From Pedobacter sp. Leaf250 (GTDB lineage Bacteria > Bacteroidota > Bacteroidia > Sphingobacteriales > Sphingobacteriaceae), in the NCBI RefSeq assembly GCF_920984735.1, contig NZ_CAKLBU010000003.1, positions 186,001 through 250,000 of the forward strand: a stretch of DNA of 64,000 bases. The letters are read 5' to 3'. Below the pieces are notes generated by a model. It did no database searches. It saw nothing but the letters and a program-made list of their open reading frames with translations, and was not told the origin of the DNA. Made by a program: the position numbers and the translations under genes. Of this stretch, positions 1 through 8,610 are shown in pieces (positions within the stretch are counted from its first letter, which is position 1; each line of letters begins with the position of its first letter).

Positions 1-1308
1 GGAACTACATGGGGGCCGATGCACTGGGGGCATGCGGTGAGTAACGACCTTTTTAACTGGCTGGAAAAACCCATCGCGTTATATCCCGATAGTTTAGGTG
101 CGATTTTCTCCGGTAGCGCAGTAATCGACAAGGACAATACGGCTGGTTTTGGGAAAAATGCCATGGTTGCTATCTTTACCCATCACAACCAGAAGATTGA
201 GAACGCTAAGACCGGGCTACATCAATATCAGAGTATCGCGTATAGTAATGATGAGGGCAATACATGGACTAAATACAAGGGAAATCCGGTATTGCCAAAT
301 CCTGGGATCACTGATTTTAGGGATCCAAAAGTCATGTGGTTTGAACAAGGCAAAAAATGGATCATGACCCTGGCAACAAAGGACAGAATCACCTTCTACT
401 CATCGCCAAACCTGAAGCAGTGGACAAAAGAAAGCGATTTTGGTGCCACGCAAGGTGCGCACGGGGGTGTATGGGAGTGCCCTGACCTTTTCACCCTTAC
501 AGTCAACGGAAAGAAAGTTTGGGTTCTGCTTGTCAGCATCAACCCAGGCGGGCCAAATGGCGGGTCTGCAACCCAGTATTTTACGGGGAGTTTCAATGGG
601 CATGAGTTTGTAGCCGATTCTAAGGAAGAAAAGTGGATTGACTATGGTACTGATAATTATGCAGGGGTTACCTGGTCTAACACAGGGGATAGAAGAATTT
701 TTCTTGGATGGATGAATAACTGGTTATATGCCAATCAGGTACCTACAGTGGCTTGGAGAGGGGCAACCACAGTACCAAGGGAACTAAGCCTTTCTGAGCA
801 AAATGGTCGCTTGTTAATCAGTAGCTTACCTGTTAAGGAGCTCTCTGCCTTTTTGGAAAAACCCTCAATGCTTTCACTTGGAAAAGGTTCAACTCAAAAT
901 AGAAAAACTGCTAAAATCCCTTCTGGAAAGCCCTTTGAGCTGACGTTGGAAACCAAGGATTTATCATCATTCTCTATCAGTCTCCTTAGTAGTGGCTCTG
1001 ACAAAGTTATTTTTGGATACGATAAAGTACATAACAGGTTCTTCATCGACAGGCGGAATGCCGGTGATACCAGCTTCAACAAAGAATTTTCCGCAGTGCA
1101 TTACGGCCCTCGAATCAGTAAGTCCAGCTCCATTTCAATGAAAGTTCTGATTGATGCGGCCTCAATTGAGGTGTTTGCAGACAATGGAACTTGTGTGATG
1201 ACCGATATATTTTTTCCGAAAAAGCCAATCAATTCACTTGAAGTTTTAACGAATAAGGGTTCAGGCTTGAAAACGCTAAAATATCTACCTTTAAAACGGA
1301 TAAACTAA
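1..1308 (+). CDS. Glycoside hydrolase family 32 beta-fructosidase, 5' end outside window
   Basis: The frame is open from the first base, so the signal peptide and the WMNDPNG block carrying the nucleophile Asp lie outside. Visible blocks are WGPMHWGHA at the very start, the RDP block (FRDPKVMW, about visible residue 107) whose Asp stabilises the transition state in GH32, and the EC block (WECPDLF, about residue 158) whose Glu is the acid/base. From about residue 290 the C-terminal beta-sandwich typical of the family follows. GH32 enzymes cleave beta-fructosides such as levan, inulin or sucrose; which one cannot be told here. The first ATG in frame (base 19) lies inside a conserved block and is not the real start. 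A long palindrome follows the stop. Confidence 0.93.
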   Translation, partial: GTTWGPMHWGHAVSNDLFNWLEKPIALYPDSLGAIFSGSAVIDKDNTAGFGKNAMVAIFTHHNQKIENAKTGLHQYQSIAYSNDEGNTWTKYKGNPVLPNPGITDFRDPKVMWFEQGKKWIMTLATKDRITFYSSPNLKQWTKESDFGATQGAHGGVWECPDLFTLTVNGKKVWVLLVSINPGGPNGGSATQYFTGSFNGHEFVADSKEEKWIDYGTDNYAGVTWSNTGDRRIFLGWMNNWLYANQVPTVAWRGATTVPRELSLSEQNGRLLISSLPVKELSAFLEKPSMLSLGKGSTQNRKTAKIPSGKPFELTLETKDLSSFSISLLSSGSDKVIFGYDKVHNRFFIDRRNAGDTSFNKEFSAVHYGPRISKSSSISMKVLIDAASIEVFADNGTCVMTDIFFPKKPINSLEVLTNKGSGLKTLKYLPLKRIN

Positions 1309-1345
1309 ACTTGTTTTACCGTTTTTTAGTGAGTTCCAATTTGCT

Positions 1346-1386
1346 TGCAAGGGCAGACTGTGGTAGGCATAAAGTCTGCCCTTGCA
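1346..1386. terminator. Long palindrome between convergent genes, probable bidirectional terminator
   Basis: A perfect 14-bp inverted repeat: TGCAAGGGCAGACT at 1346-1359 and its reverse complement at 1373-1386, with a 13-base loop. It lies about 40 bases after the GH32 stop and about 200 bases beyond the end of the minus-strand SGNH gene. There is no clean T run on either side, so intrinsic termination is inferred from the stem and the convergent position. The rest of 1309-1588 shows nothing recognisable. Confidence 0.5.
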
Positions 1387-1588
1387 TTATGCGAACTTTT
1401 AGGCAGCGTTGCTATTGGATTTTCGGGAGGTAATCTTGATCCACTGCGAAGCTAATAGTGGTCTTCTTTAGCCCTTGATTTAATTAGACCCAGTGCACCA
1501 AATTATAGTTATCTCCAACAATACTAGTAAAGAAGATTTTATGATTTTTTTTGGCGAAGTGGAGTGAATCAATTGCTGGTTATCCAGA

Positions 1589-2368
1589 CTAATCACTATT
1601 CATCTGAAATGCCTTAATTATTGGTTTTTCGAAATCAATCCACTTCTGATAACCCTTGTCGTTCAAATGCACGCCGTCTTTTGTCAATTCCAGTATTAAT
1701 TCACCGTTTGAATCGACAAACTGACTATAGAAATCAATGACCTCATAAAATCCCTTAACCTCATTTTTTTTGATCATTTTATTTACCGAAAGAATATCCT
1801 TTTGCAGGTATGTTCTTCTGGTGGGTAAAAGCGTACGTACATAAATTTTCGTATTTGGCGATCTATGATGAATTATTTTGGAGATTTTCAATATGTTCTT
1901 ACCTACATATTCAGGTGATGGAACAATTTTGTCATATTTTAGATCAGGATTATCCTCTTGGTGACGGAGGCTAAAAAGATCATTAATTCCAATTAGTATA
2001 AATACAGCTCTTGGTTTAAAGTAGGTGATTTCTCTTAAACGTTTCATTACCCCATCAGTAACATCTCCGGCAATCCCCCTGTTGCGGATATGTTCTATAC
2101 CGAATTTTCTGCTCCAATCCAACCCTCCTTCAGTAATACTATTGCCAATAAATACAGTTTCTCCAAGATTTAAGGGCTCTTTTTTAAACTCTTGGATGCG
2201 TTTGTTATAATGTTTTTGTGCCCAGTTGTTGTGGTAACGAGATGTAATTTTTTTTGTTGGAAATAGTCCTGCCAGTTCTTTGGTTGAATGCAGAGATGAT
2301 TGTCCAAAAGAGTTAATACTTAATACAATCAAAAAGAAAGCAGTTATTATTTTTTTCATCGTTCTCAA
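1589..2368 (-). CDS. Secreted SGNH/GDSL-type hydrolase (esterase)
   Basis: A 259-residue protein with a signal peptide (hydrophobic 8-20, ending SFGQ). SGNH blocks are present: block I VFIGNSITEGG with the putative nucleophile Ser77 (GNS instead of GDS, common in Bacteroidota members), an IGIND block near residue 130, and the C-terminal DGVHLND block with Asp231 and His234 completing the triad. Such proteins remove O-acetyl groups from sugars or act as lysophospholipase/acyl esterases; the substrate is not evident. A second Met three codons in (MKK) is an equally good start. It is convergent with the GH32 gene and stands alone on its strand. Confidence 0.82.
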   Translation of the reverse strand: MRTMKKIITAFFLIVLSINSFGQSSLHSTKELAGLFPTKKITSRYHNNWAQKHYNKRIQEFKKEPLNLGETVFIGNSITEGGLDWSRKFGIEHIRNRGIAGDVTDGVMKRLREITYFKPRAVFILIGINDLFSLRHQEDNPDLKYDKIVPSPEYVGKNILKISKIIHHRSPNTKIYVRTLLPTRRTYLQKDILSVNKMIKKNEVKGFYEVIDFYSQFVDSNGELILELTKDGVHLNDKGYQKWIDFEKPIIKAFQMNSD

Positions 2369-2392
2369 TTTAATAAATTATTTAACGGCTGA

Positions 2393-2803
2393 GTGGAAAA
2401 TCAAATGTATTTGACCCCGCATTGCCAAATTCATAATAGCAAGGTAGATAATTATTTAACACAAATTTTAGTTCCGGCGATATGGGGTCAACAGTCTGTG
2501 GTTTATCCACTCAAAGATATTGGTAATACGTTGGTGGCATTGGTGGCTTCACAATATCTAGCACAGGCAAAACTCACTAATGAATTATCGAGATTTGAGG
2601 CGATTACCAAATCGTTTAAATTGCTGTTGGAACAGAATCTCACCACCGTGAAAAGTTCAAGTGAATACGCTAAAAAACTTAATATTTCTTCAATGTATTT
2701 AAACGAATGTGTTAAGAATGCAATGGGTGCCGCTCTCATGTCCTGTGATTGCTTTTGCAATCTGGGATTTCGTAAACTTGATTCTTTTCATATTACCAAT
2801 TAA
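2393..2803 (+). pseudogene. Chimeric ORF: repeat-derived start joined to a truncated AraC-family regulator
   Basis: A 136-codon ORF. Residues from about 76 to 112 (FEAITKSFKLLLEQ... EYAKKLNISSMYLNECVKN) match the start of the AraC-family helix-turn-helix domain as found in Bacteroidota. Just after KNAMG, where family members continue with GFPVSYxIQ and the second helix-turn-helix, the reading becomes unrelated and stops. Residues 7-39 are encoded by repeat copy A rather than by AraC sequence. The protein therefore lacks half of its DNA-binding domain and has a foreign N-terminus. I read it as a decayed regulator gene damaged during rearrangement. A new short protein is possible but less likely. 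Confidence 0.55.
2411..2509 (+). repeat. ~98-bp dispersed repeat, copy A (inverted partner at 17614-17711)
   Basis: The segment opens with TTGACCCC (2411-2418), contains GGGGTCAA (2484-2491) and ends TGGTTTATCCA (2499-2509). A diverged copy with the same landmarks and almost the same length lies on the opposite strand at 17614-17711, roughly 60% identical by eye, with GGGGTCAA and TGGTTTATCCA identical. Both copies point inward and enclose the sigma-factor-to-hydrolase block. It could be the relic of insertion-sequence ends or of a non-autonomous element. No flanking duplication is convincing. Confidence 0.5.
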
Positions 2804-2947
2804 AATTAATAACATCGCTTCGCTCGGTCTAGAGTTCTGATTTTAACTGGTCTGAATTTTTGGAAGTGCAAAAAGGACAAAGAGGGCAAACCAATTTATC
2901 ATCAGGCTTGAGTGAATTAATGATTGGATGGAGCGGGTGGCCGCGTT

Positions 2948-2983
2948 TTTGGTTAAAGCATTCAAATTAATCCTGTATATTTG
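2948..2983 (+). promoter_or_regulatory. Putative Bacteroidota promoter before the ECF sigma gene
   Basis: TATATTTG at 2976-2983 fits the -7 consensus TAnnTTTG, and a TTTG at 2948-2951 could be the -33 element, although the 24-base spacing is long. The -7 element ends only seven bases before the ATG at 2991, so the transcript would be leaderless or nearly so if this promoter is used. Confidence 0.4.
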
Positions 2984-2990
2984 ATTATTC

Positions 2991-3587
2991 ATGCACATCC
3001 ATACCAAGCCCGTCATTGATGAATATAAATTGTTGCGTCAGGTAGCACAGGGAAGTCAACATGCCTTCAAGCTTCTTTATGAACTGCATAAAAAAAAAGT
3101 TTTCAATAAGGCTTTTTATATATTAAAGTCTGAAGTATTGGCAGAAGAGGTACTTCAGGAGGTGATGCTAAAGTTTTGGCAAAATGCCGGAAGCATGAGG
3201 CCGGATAGTAACATATCGGCTTATCTCCTCATCTTGGCCCAAAACCAGAGTTTTCAGATACTGAGACGGAAAGTGCTTGAAGCCAGAACTGAAGTGGCAA
3301 TGGGAGAGGCGTGGACGGAGAAACATAATGAAACGGAGGAAGAGATTCTTTTGGCAGATACCAGAAAAATACTCACTGAAGGGATAGCACTTTTGCCTGC
3401 TCAACAGAAAATGGTATACGAGCTCTGCCATATACAAGGCCTTAAGTATGAACAGGCTGCGCAACAGATGAATTTAAGTGTAGAAACCGTACGAAGCTAT
3501 ATGAAATTGGCACTCCGGTTTCTTAGGGCATATCTTAAAACCCATACCGATATTGTTGCATTATTGGTGATCTTCAGATTAATCTGA
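2991..3587 (+). CDS. ECF RNA polymerase sigma factor (FecI-like)
   Basis: 198 residues, the usual length. Region 2 (about 25-90) contains the helix LAEEVLQEVMLKFWQ typical of sigma-70 region 2. Region 4 (about 130-185) holds the helix-turn-helix GLKYEQAAQQMNLSVETVRSYM. The C-terminal tail is short and hydrophobic. The next gene is a FecR-type anti-sigma factor and the one after is a SusC with an STN domain, the classic cell-surface signalling order. In that scheme the outer-membrane receptor signals through FecR to release the sigma factor, which transcribes the transport operon. The most likely target is the operon directly downstream. Confidence 0.93.
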   Translation: MHIHTKPVIDEYKLLRQVAQGSQHAFKLLYELHKKKVFNKAFYILKSEVLAEEVLQEVMLKFWQNAGSMRPDSNISAYLLILAQNQSFQILRRKVLEARTEVAMGEAWTEKHNETEEEILLADTRKILTEGIALLPAQQKMVYELCHIQGLKYEQAAQQMNLSVETVRSYMKLALRFLRAYLKTHTDIVALLVIFRLI

Positions 3588-3666
3588 TTTTTTTTCATTT
3601 TCCATACCCCCTAAAAGCGTTCTCATGGATTATATATAAAAAGGGCAGTCTGCGCCCACTGAAATT

Positions 3667-4884
3667 ATGCCAGAGCAAGAAGACTTAAAATTAATTAATT
3701 TATATAGGAAATTTTTTTCCAACACAGCTACTCTGGCAGAGCTGGAGGAATTCAGCAATCTCCTGGATAAGGACCTGACTCAAGAAAAACTTTTTAGATT
3801 GCTCGATACGGATTTCAAGTTAAGTGAATCACAACTTATCGAAGTTGATGAGTTTCGTTCGCAGCAGATCTTTAAAAATATTATTGAACAGCCTCAGGGT
3901 CGTCAGACTATCATAAAGGTTTTCCCCCGTATAGCCATTGCAGCTTCATTCATCGGCGCTTTATTAATCGTATCCCTATATCTGGTGTTTAATTATTTTA
4001 CAGAGAAGGAAACTATCACCACCTCAATTGCTTCAAAAAACGATATCCCTCCTGGGAAAACCGGCGCTACGTTAATACTGGCAAATGGAAAGGTCATTAA
4101 TCTTTCCGAAATGCAAATTGGAAAGATCGCAACTGAATCAGGAGTAAGGATATCGAAGAGTCGATCTGGGGAAATTACCTATATCATGGATAATGAGCAG
4201 GTTTCAAACGGAGAAGGTTTCAATACGCTAAAAACAGCAAATGCCCAGACTTTTCGTGTTAAACTACCGGATGGTTCCACAGCATGGCTGAATGCAGCCT
4301 CATCGATAAAATTCAGCTCCTCTTTCAAAAACCTGAAGAGTAGAACAGTTCAACTGGTTGGAGAGGCTTACTTCGAAGTAGCAAAGGATGAAAATCATCC
4401 ATTTATTGTAAAATCCGCTAATCAAGAGGTTCAGGTTTTAGGAACACACTTTAATGTGAAAGCCTATAGTAATGATCCAAGGGCAATCACTACGCTGGCA
4501 GAGGGGAGGGTTAAAATCTCTTACATGGCTTCTACCTGGAACGCAAAATCAAAAATAGCCTATAAAGATGAGGTTGTTCTCGCTCCCGGGCAACAATCCG
4601 TCTTAAGCGAAGAGAAACTTAATATCAGCAGTGTTGACACCGATGTGCCACTAGCCTGGAAAAATGGGGATTTCATCTTCAATGGGATTACTATTGAGGA
4701 GATCATGCGTGATGTATCTCGCTGGTATAATATCGAGGTTATCTATCCCGGAGAGATTCCCAAAGGCAATTTCTCTGGCAATGTTTCAAGAACAAAAAAT
4801 ATAAGCCAGATACTTAAGGCTTTGGAAACTACTAAATTAGTTCACTTTAAAATTGAAGGGAGGAGGGTGTACGTAACGAATTAA
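3667..4884 (+). CDS. FecR-family anti-sigma factor with DUF4974
   Basis: 405 residues. An N-terminal cytoplasmic segment (1-80) would bind the sigma factor. One membrane helix follows at about 84-110 (IAIAASFIGALLIVSLYLVF). The periplasmic FecR domain spans roughly 190-290 (VKLPDGSTAWLNAASSIKF, then GEAYFEVAKDENHPF), and a DUF4974 domain lies at 330-403 (FIFNGITIEEIMRDVSRWYN), resembling an STN/secretin fold. It lies 79 bases after the sigma gene and 138 before the SusC gene. It is expected to contact the STN domain of that SusC in the periplasm and to hold or activate the sigma factor at the inner membrane. Confidence 0.93.
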   Translation: MPEQEDLKLINLYRKFFSNTATLAELEEFSNLLDKDLTQEKLFRLLDTDFKLSESQLIEVDEFRSQQIFKNIIEQPQGRQTIIKVFPRIAIAASFIGALLIVSLYLVFNYFTEKETITTSIASKNDIPPGKTGATLILANGKVINLSEMQIGKIATESGVRISKSRSGEITYIMDNEQVSNGEGFNTLKTANAQTFRVKLPDGSTAWLNAASSIKFSSSFKNLKSRTVQLVGEAYFEVAKDENHPFIVKSANQEVQVLGTHFNVKAYSNDPRAITTLAEGRVKISYMASTWNAKSKIAYKDEVVLAPGQQSVLSEEKLNISSVDTDVPLAWKNGDFIFNGITIEEIMRDVSRWYNIEVIYPGEIPKGNFSGNVSRTKNISQILKALETTKLVHFKIEGRRVYVTN

Positions 4885-5022
4885 CTCAGTAAATAAGCCA
4901 GATCCCCGAACCAGGGACCTGGAATAGTTTGGCATTCGCCGACAAACAAAGCTATCAACTAAACCTACAGTATGCCTTTCCCGTGGAAAGTAGAGGTACA
5001 CTGACAAACCAAACTAAAGCTA

Positions 5023-8000
5023 ATGTATAGAAAATATACCGTAAATCTCGGTATGCCTAATCTGGTATACCATAAAATCTTGCTCACTATGCGATTAACC
5101 AGCGTGTTTCTGTTAGCAACCTTGATGCAGGTATCCGCTGCCGGATTTGCTCAAAAAATTTCCCTTTCAGAAAAAAATGCATCGATTACACAAATCTTTT
5201 CAAAGATAAAAAATCAAAGCGGCTTTGACTTTGTAGCCGATGCAAATTTACTCAGATCGATCCAGCCGATCAATATCAGGGTAAAAAATCTCGACCTTCC
5301 CGAGGTGCTGGAGATAATATCCAAGGAGCAACCCCTCAAATTTGAAATCCAGGATAAGATGGTCATAGTGCTTAAAAAAGAGAGTTCGTTTCTGGATCGC
5401 CTCTCCTCGGTATTTTTTAAAATTGATATCAGGGGATTAGTTCTGAATGAAAAAGGGGAGCCTATGGGAGGGGCAAATGTTTTGGTCCTTGGGACGAAGC
5501 AGTCGGCAAGGACTGGTCCTGATGGCTCATTCTCGTTTCTGAACCTCTCTGGAAAGGAAACCTTGGTGACCAGTTTTATTGGTTATAAATCTGACACGCT
5601 TACCTTAACCGGACAAAGAAGTGTTGCTATTGCGATGAAACCCCTGGCTGCAGTGCTGGAGGAAATAGCCGTGGTTAGCACAGGTTATCAGGATTTAAAC
5701 AAAGATCGTGCGACTGGCTCATTTGGTATAGTCACAGCAAAGGAGCTTGCCAAATTTCCGACTATTAGCTTACTGGAGAGGCTACAGGGCCTGGTTCCAG
5801 GGGTAAACATCTCTACTAAAACAATAGCAGGGCAAAGCCGGAACGGTACGGTAAATATTCGGGGCATCTCCACAATTGTAGGACAGTATACTCAGGTTAG
5901 TGTTGAACCTCTGCTGGTAGTTGACGGATTTCCATCGCAGATTTCAATTGCTAGAGGGGCCCTGGATTTACTTAACCCGGAGGATATTCAGCAAGTAACA
6001 TTTTTAAAAGATGCCGCTGCATCCTCAATATGGGGCATTCAGGCCGCTAATGGAGTGATTGTTATCACCACCAAGAAAGGTAGAAAGAATTCTGCTCCTG
6101 CCGTTAATTTTACCACCACCTATAGCACAAGTGCCAAGCCCCAAACGGATTTCGGGCAAATGATGTCTATCACAGATTATATTGCCCTGGAAAAAGACTT
6201 AATCAACGCTAATATTTTTATAGATCCGGTGCCATCATCCTTTCGTGCAGCCAACAATACACAAGCTCAGGCCATTATATTCAGAAATAAGCGTGGAGAA
6301 ATTTCAGAAACCCAGATGAATATGGAACTTGCCGCCCTTGCCCAGAATGATAATAGTGATCAAATCGATAAGTACTTACTTCAACGACCTGCAACCAGAC
6401 AATATACGCTATCACTATCTGGTGGGGGAGTTAACAGTTCTTACCACATGTCTGGATACTACTATACCGATGATAGGGTATATAAGGCAAATAAAAATAA
6501 GGGCTATTCTTTTAATCTGGGGTCATCATCAGTACTTTTTAAAGGGGCGGTTACCATCAATAGCTCAATAAGTTATGCCAATACAACAGATCAGACCAAT
6601 CCGGCATCAGCACAGGCAATGAGCATGTCTGGGTTAGGCCTTCGCCCTTATGATATGCTGAAAAATGCTGATGGTACAAACATTTATTACGATGTGTTCA
6701 TGGTTCCCGCTCAGGCAAGGAATTTCGAAAGATTAGGGTATCTTCCATTTCAGTATTCTCCTATCGATGAACTGAATTATAATAACACTTTAAATACGAC
6801 CAATAATCTGGGACTTAACGTCGATATTACCGGAAAAATTACATCCTGGCTGAGCCTATCCCTCTCAGGGAATATAGGAAGAAATTTCAATGAACGGGAA
6901 AACTACAAAGAGCCGGAAAGCTATGAGGCCCGTATCCTTGTTAACCGAGGGACTAGCATCAATAGCCTAGGCAGACTGGTTTATGGTATTCCCAATGGAG
7001 GAAAACTCGACCTTAATAACTCCCTGGTGAGAAGCTATAATTTAAGGGGGCAATTAAATGCAAGTAAAAACTGGGACAATAAACACGAAATTAACATTGT
7101 CGTCGGTAACGAGATCCGGGAAGTTTTTAACAAAAGCAGCAGTGAGGCTAGATATGGATACAACAAGGAAATAAATGCCTATTCGCCTGTTAACCCAAGC
7201 GTAAGCTATCTGGACATCTTTGGTCAAAGGCCTATTATCGGCGCTACATCAGGACCAGTTATCGAAAGGACAACCAGGGCACTTTCCTATTATGCAAATG
7301 GCTCGTATACCTTCAATACCAGATACACCATTTCGGGAAGTGCACGCTTTGATGATTTAAATCTTTTAGGGGTAGAAAGACGTAAAAGAGCGATACCCTT
7401 ATGGTCAACAGGAGTTAGCTGGAATATCAAACAAGAGAATCTTTTTAAAGATATCAACTGGCTGAGTAGTTTGTCGGCAAGATTCACCCTTGGCTTTACA
7501 GGTAACGCCCCTCAGGGTTATGCCCCGGTTACAGTAATTGATCTTCTGGGTACCAACGCCTATACAGGGTTACCATCAGCTGGCATAAACCGTCCTGCAC
7601 GAGAGAATCTGGCTTGGGAAAAAACAAAAATGCTTAACTATGGTATCGAATTCTCTTTGTTTGAAAACAGGATCTCAGGAACGCTGGAATACTATAAAAA
7701 GAAAACCACTGATATTTTTTACGAACTGCCCATAAATGCTACCTATGGCTTTTCCAATACAATTTTTAATGCAGCAATGCTTGATGGCGAAGGGGTTGAT
7801 CTAGGCCTATCATTCGCATTGATCCGCTCTAAAGAGTGGACATGGAACAACAGTGTTAATCTTTCCTACAATACCAATGTCGTTCATGATGAGCGATTTA
7901 AACTGCCAATTGGAAATGAGGATGTTTCACAGGGTCAGATTATCCATGACGGCTATCCAACTGATTTTTTATTCTCTTACAAATTTGCAGGTCTTGATAA

Positions 8001-8610
8001 TAAAGGAGAAACGCTTATCGAGGATCCCAATGTTCCAGGTAAATATTATAATACCTGGGATTTTCCATATTACGACATTAAAGCGTATTCTGGAAGAACG
8101 GCATCTCCCTGGTTTGGTGCATACAATACAAACCTTACCTACAAACAATTTGATCTTGGCTTTCAGTTTCAATACCAGCTTGGTGGCGTATTTCGCAAAC
8201 CATCCATTGACGTGTTAGGTACCTTTGTGAGCCGTGCAGGTGATCTCGCACAACGTTGGAGAAATCCTGGAGATGAAGTCAATACAAATGTACCTGGAAT
8301 TAATGCTGATTATTCAATGGGATTCAATTATAATACCAGCGTAGAGCGATATTCCAATTCTGATTTGCTGGTACGAAGTAGAAGCAATGTAAAGCTTCAG
8401 CAGATAAGACTTTCCTATTCACTTCCTCAGCACCTTGCAACCAAACTAAAAATCAAGGGGTTGACGGCTTCTGCGGTATGCCGCAATCTGGGTATGATAT
8501 GGGCGGCTAATAAAGAAGGGATTGACCCTGATTACTTGTATTCCGCAAGCACGACATATCAATTGGCTCCTGTAAGAACCTATTCTTTTCAACTTAATCT
8601 GAGTTTATAA
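5023..8610 (+). CDS. SusC/RagA-type TonB-dependent transporter with STN signalling domain
   Basis: 1195 residues. The signal region ends near MQVSAAGFAQK (about residue 45). An STN domain follows (about 48-120; ASITQIFSKIKNQSGFDF and VLEIISKEQPLKFEI), then a carboxypeptidase-regulatory-like domain (about 135-210; GEPMGGANVLVLG). The plug starts near EIAVVSTGYQ and includes the SusC signature of paired Ile/Gly strands ending GVIVITTKKG (about 345-355). The rest is a 22-strand barrel ending in aromatic residues. The STN domain, absent from the other two SusC proteins here, ties this one to the FecI/FecR pair upstream. The SusD gene overlaps it by one base (TAATG). Substrate unknown. Confidence 0.95.
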   Translation: MYRKYTVNLGMPNLVYHKILLTMRLTSVFLLATLMQVSAAGFAQKISLSEKNASITQIFSKIKNQSGFDFVADANLLRSIQPINIRVKNLDLPEVLEIISKEQPLKFEIQDKMVIVLKKESSFLDRLSSVFFKIDIRGLVLNEKGEPMGGANVLVLGTKQSARTGPDGSFSFLNLSGKETLVTSFIGYKSDTLTLTGQRSVAIAMKPLAAVLEEIAVVSTGYQDLNKDRATGSFGIVTAKELAKFPTISLLERLQGLVPGVNISTKTIAGQSRNGTVNIRGISTIVGQYTQVSVEPLLVVDGFPSQISIARGALDLLNPEDIQQVTFLKDAAASSIWGIQAANGVIVITTKKGRKNSAPAVNFTTTYSTSAKPQTDFGQMMSITDYIALEKDLINANIFIDPVPSSFRAANNTQAQAIIFRNKRGEISETQMNMELAALAQNDNSDQIDKYLLQRPATRQYTLSLSGGGVNSSYHMSGYYYTDDRVYKANKNKGYSFNLGSSSVLFKGAVTINSSISYANTTDQTNPASAQAMSMSGLGLRPYDMLKNADGTNIYYDVFMVPAQARNFERLGYLPFQYSPIDELNYNNTLNTTNNLGLNVDITGKITSWLSLSLSGNIGRNFNERENYKEPESYEARILVNRGTSINSLGRLVYGIPNGGKLDLNNSLVRSYNLRGQLNASKNWDNKHEINIVVGNEIREVFNKSSSEARYGYNKEINAYSPVNPSVSYLDIFGQRPIIGATSGPVIERTTRALSYYANGSYTFNTRYTISGSARFDDLNLLGVERRKRAIPLWSTGVSWNIKQENLFKDINWLSSLSARFTLGFTGNAPQGYAPVTVIDLLGTNAYTGLPSAGINRPARENLAWEKTKMLNYGIEFSLFENRISGTLEYYKKKTTDIFYELPINATYGFSNTIFNAAMLDGEGVDLGLSFALIRSKEWTWNNSVNLSYNTNVVHDERFKLPIGNEDVSQGQIIHDGYPTDFLFSYKFAGLDNKGETLIEDPNVPGKYYNTWDFPYYDIKAYSGRTASPWFGAYNTNLTYKQFDLGFQFQYQLGGVFRKPSIDVLGTFVSRAGDLAQRWRNPGDEVNTNVPGINADYSMGFNYNTSVERYSNSDLLVRSRSNVKLQQIRLSYSLPQHLATKLKIKGLTASAVCRNLGMIWAANKEGIDPDYLYSASTTYQLAPVRTYSFQLNLSL

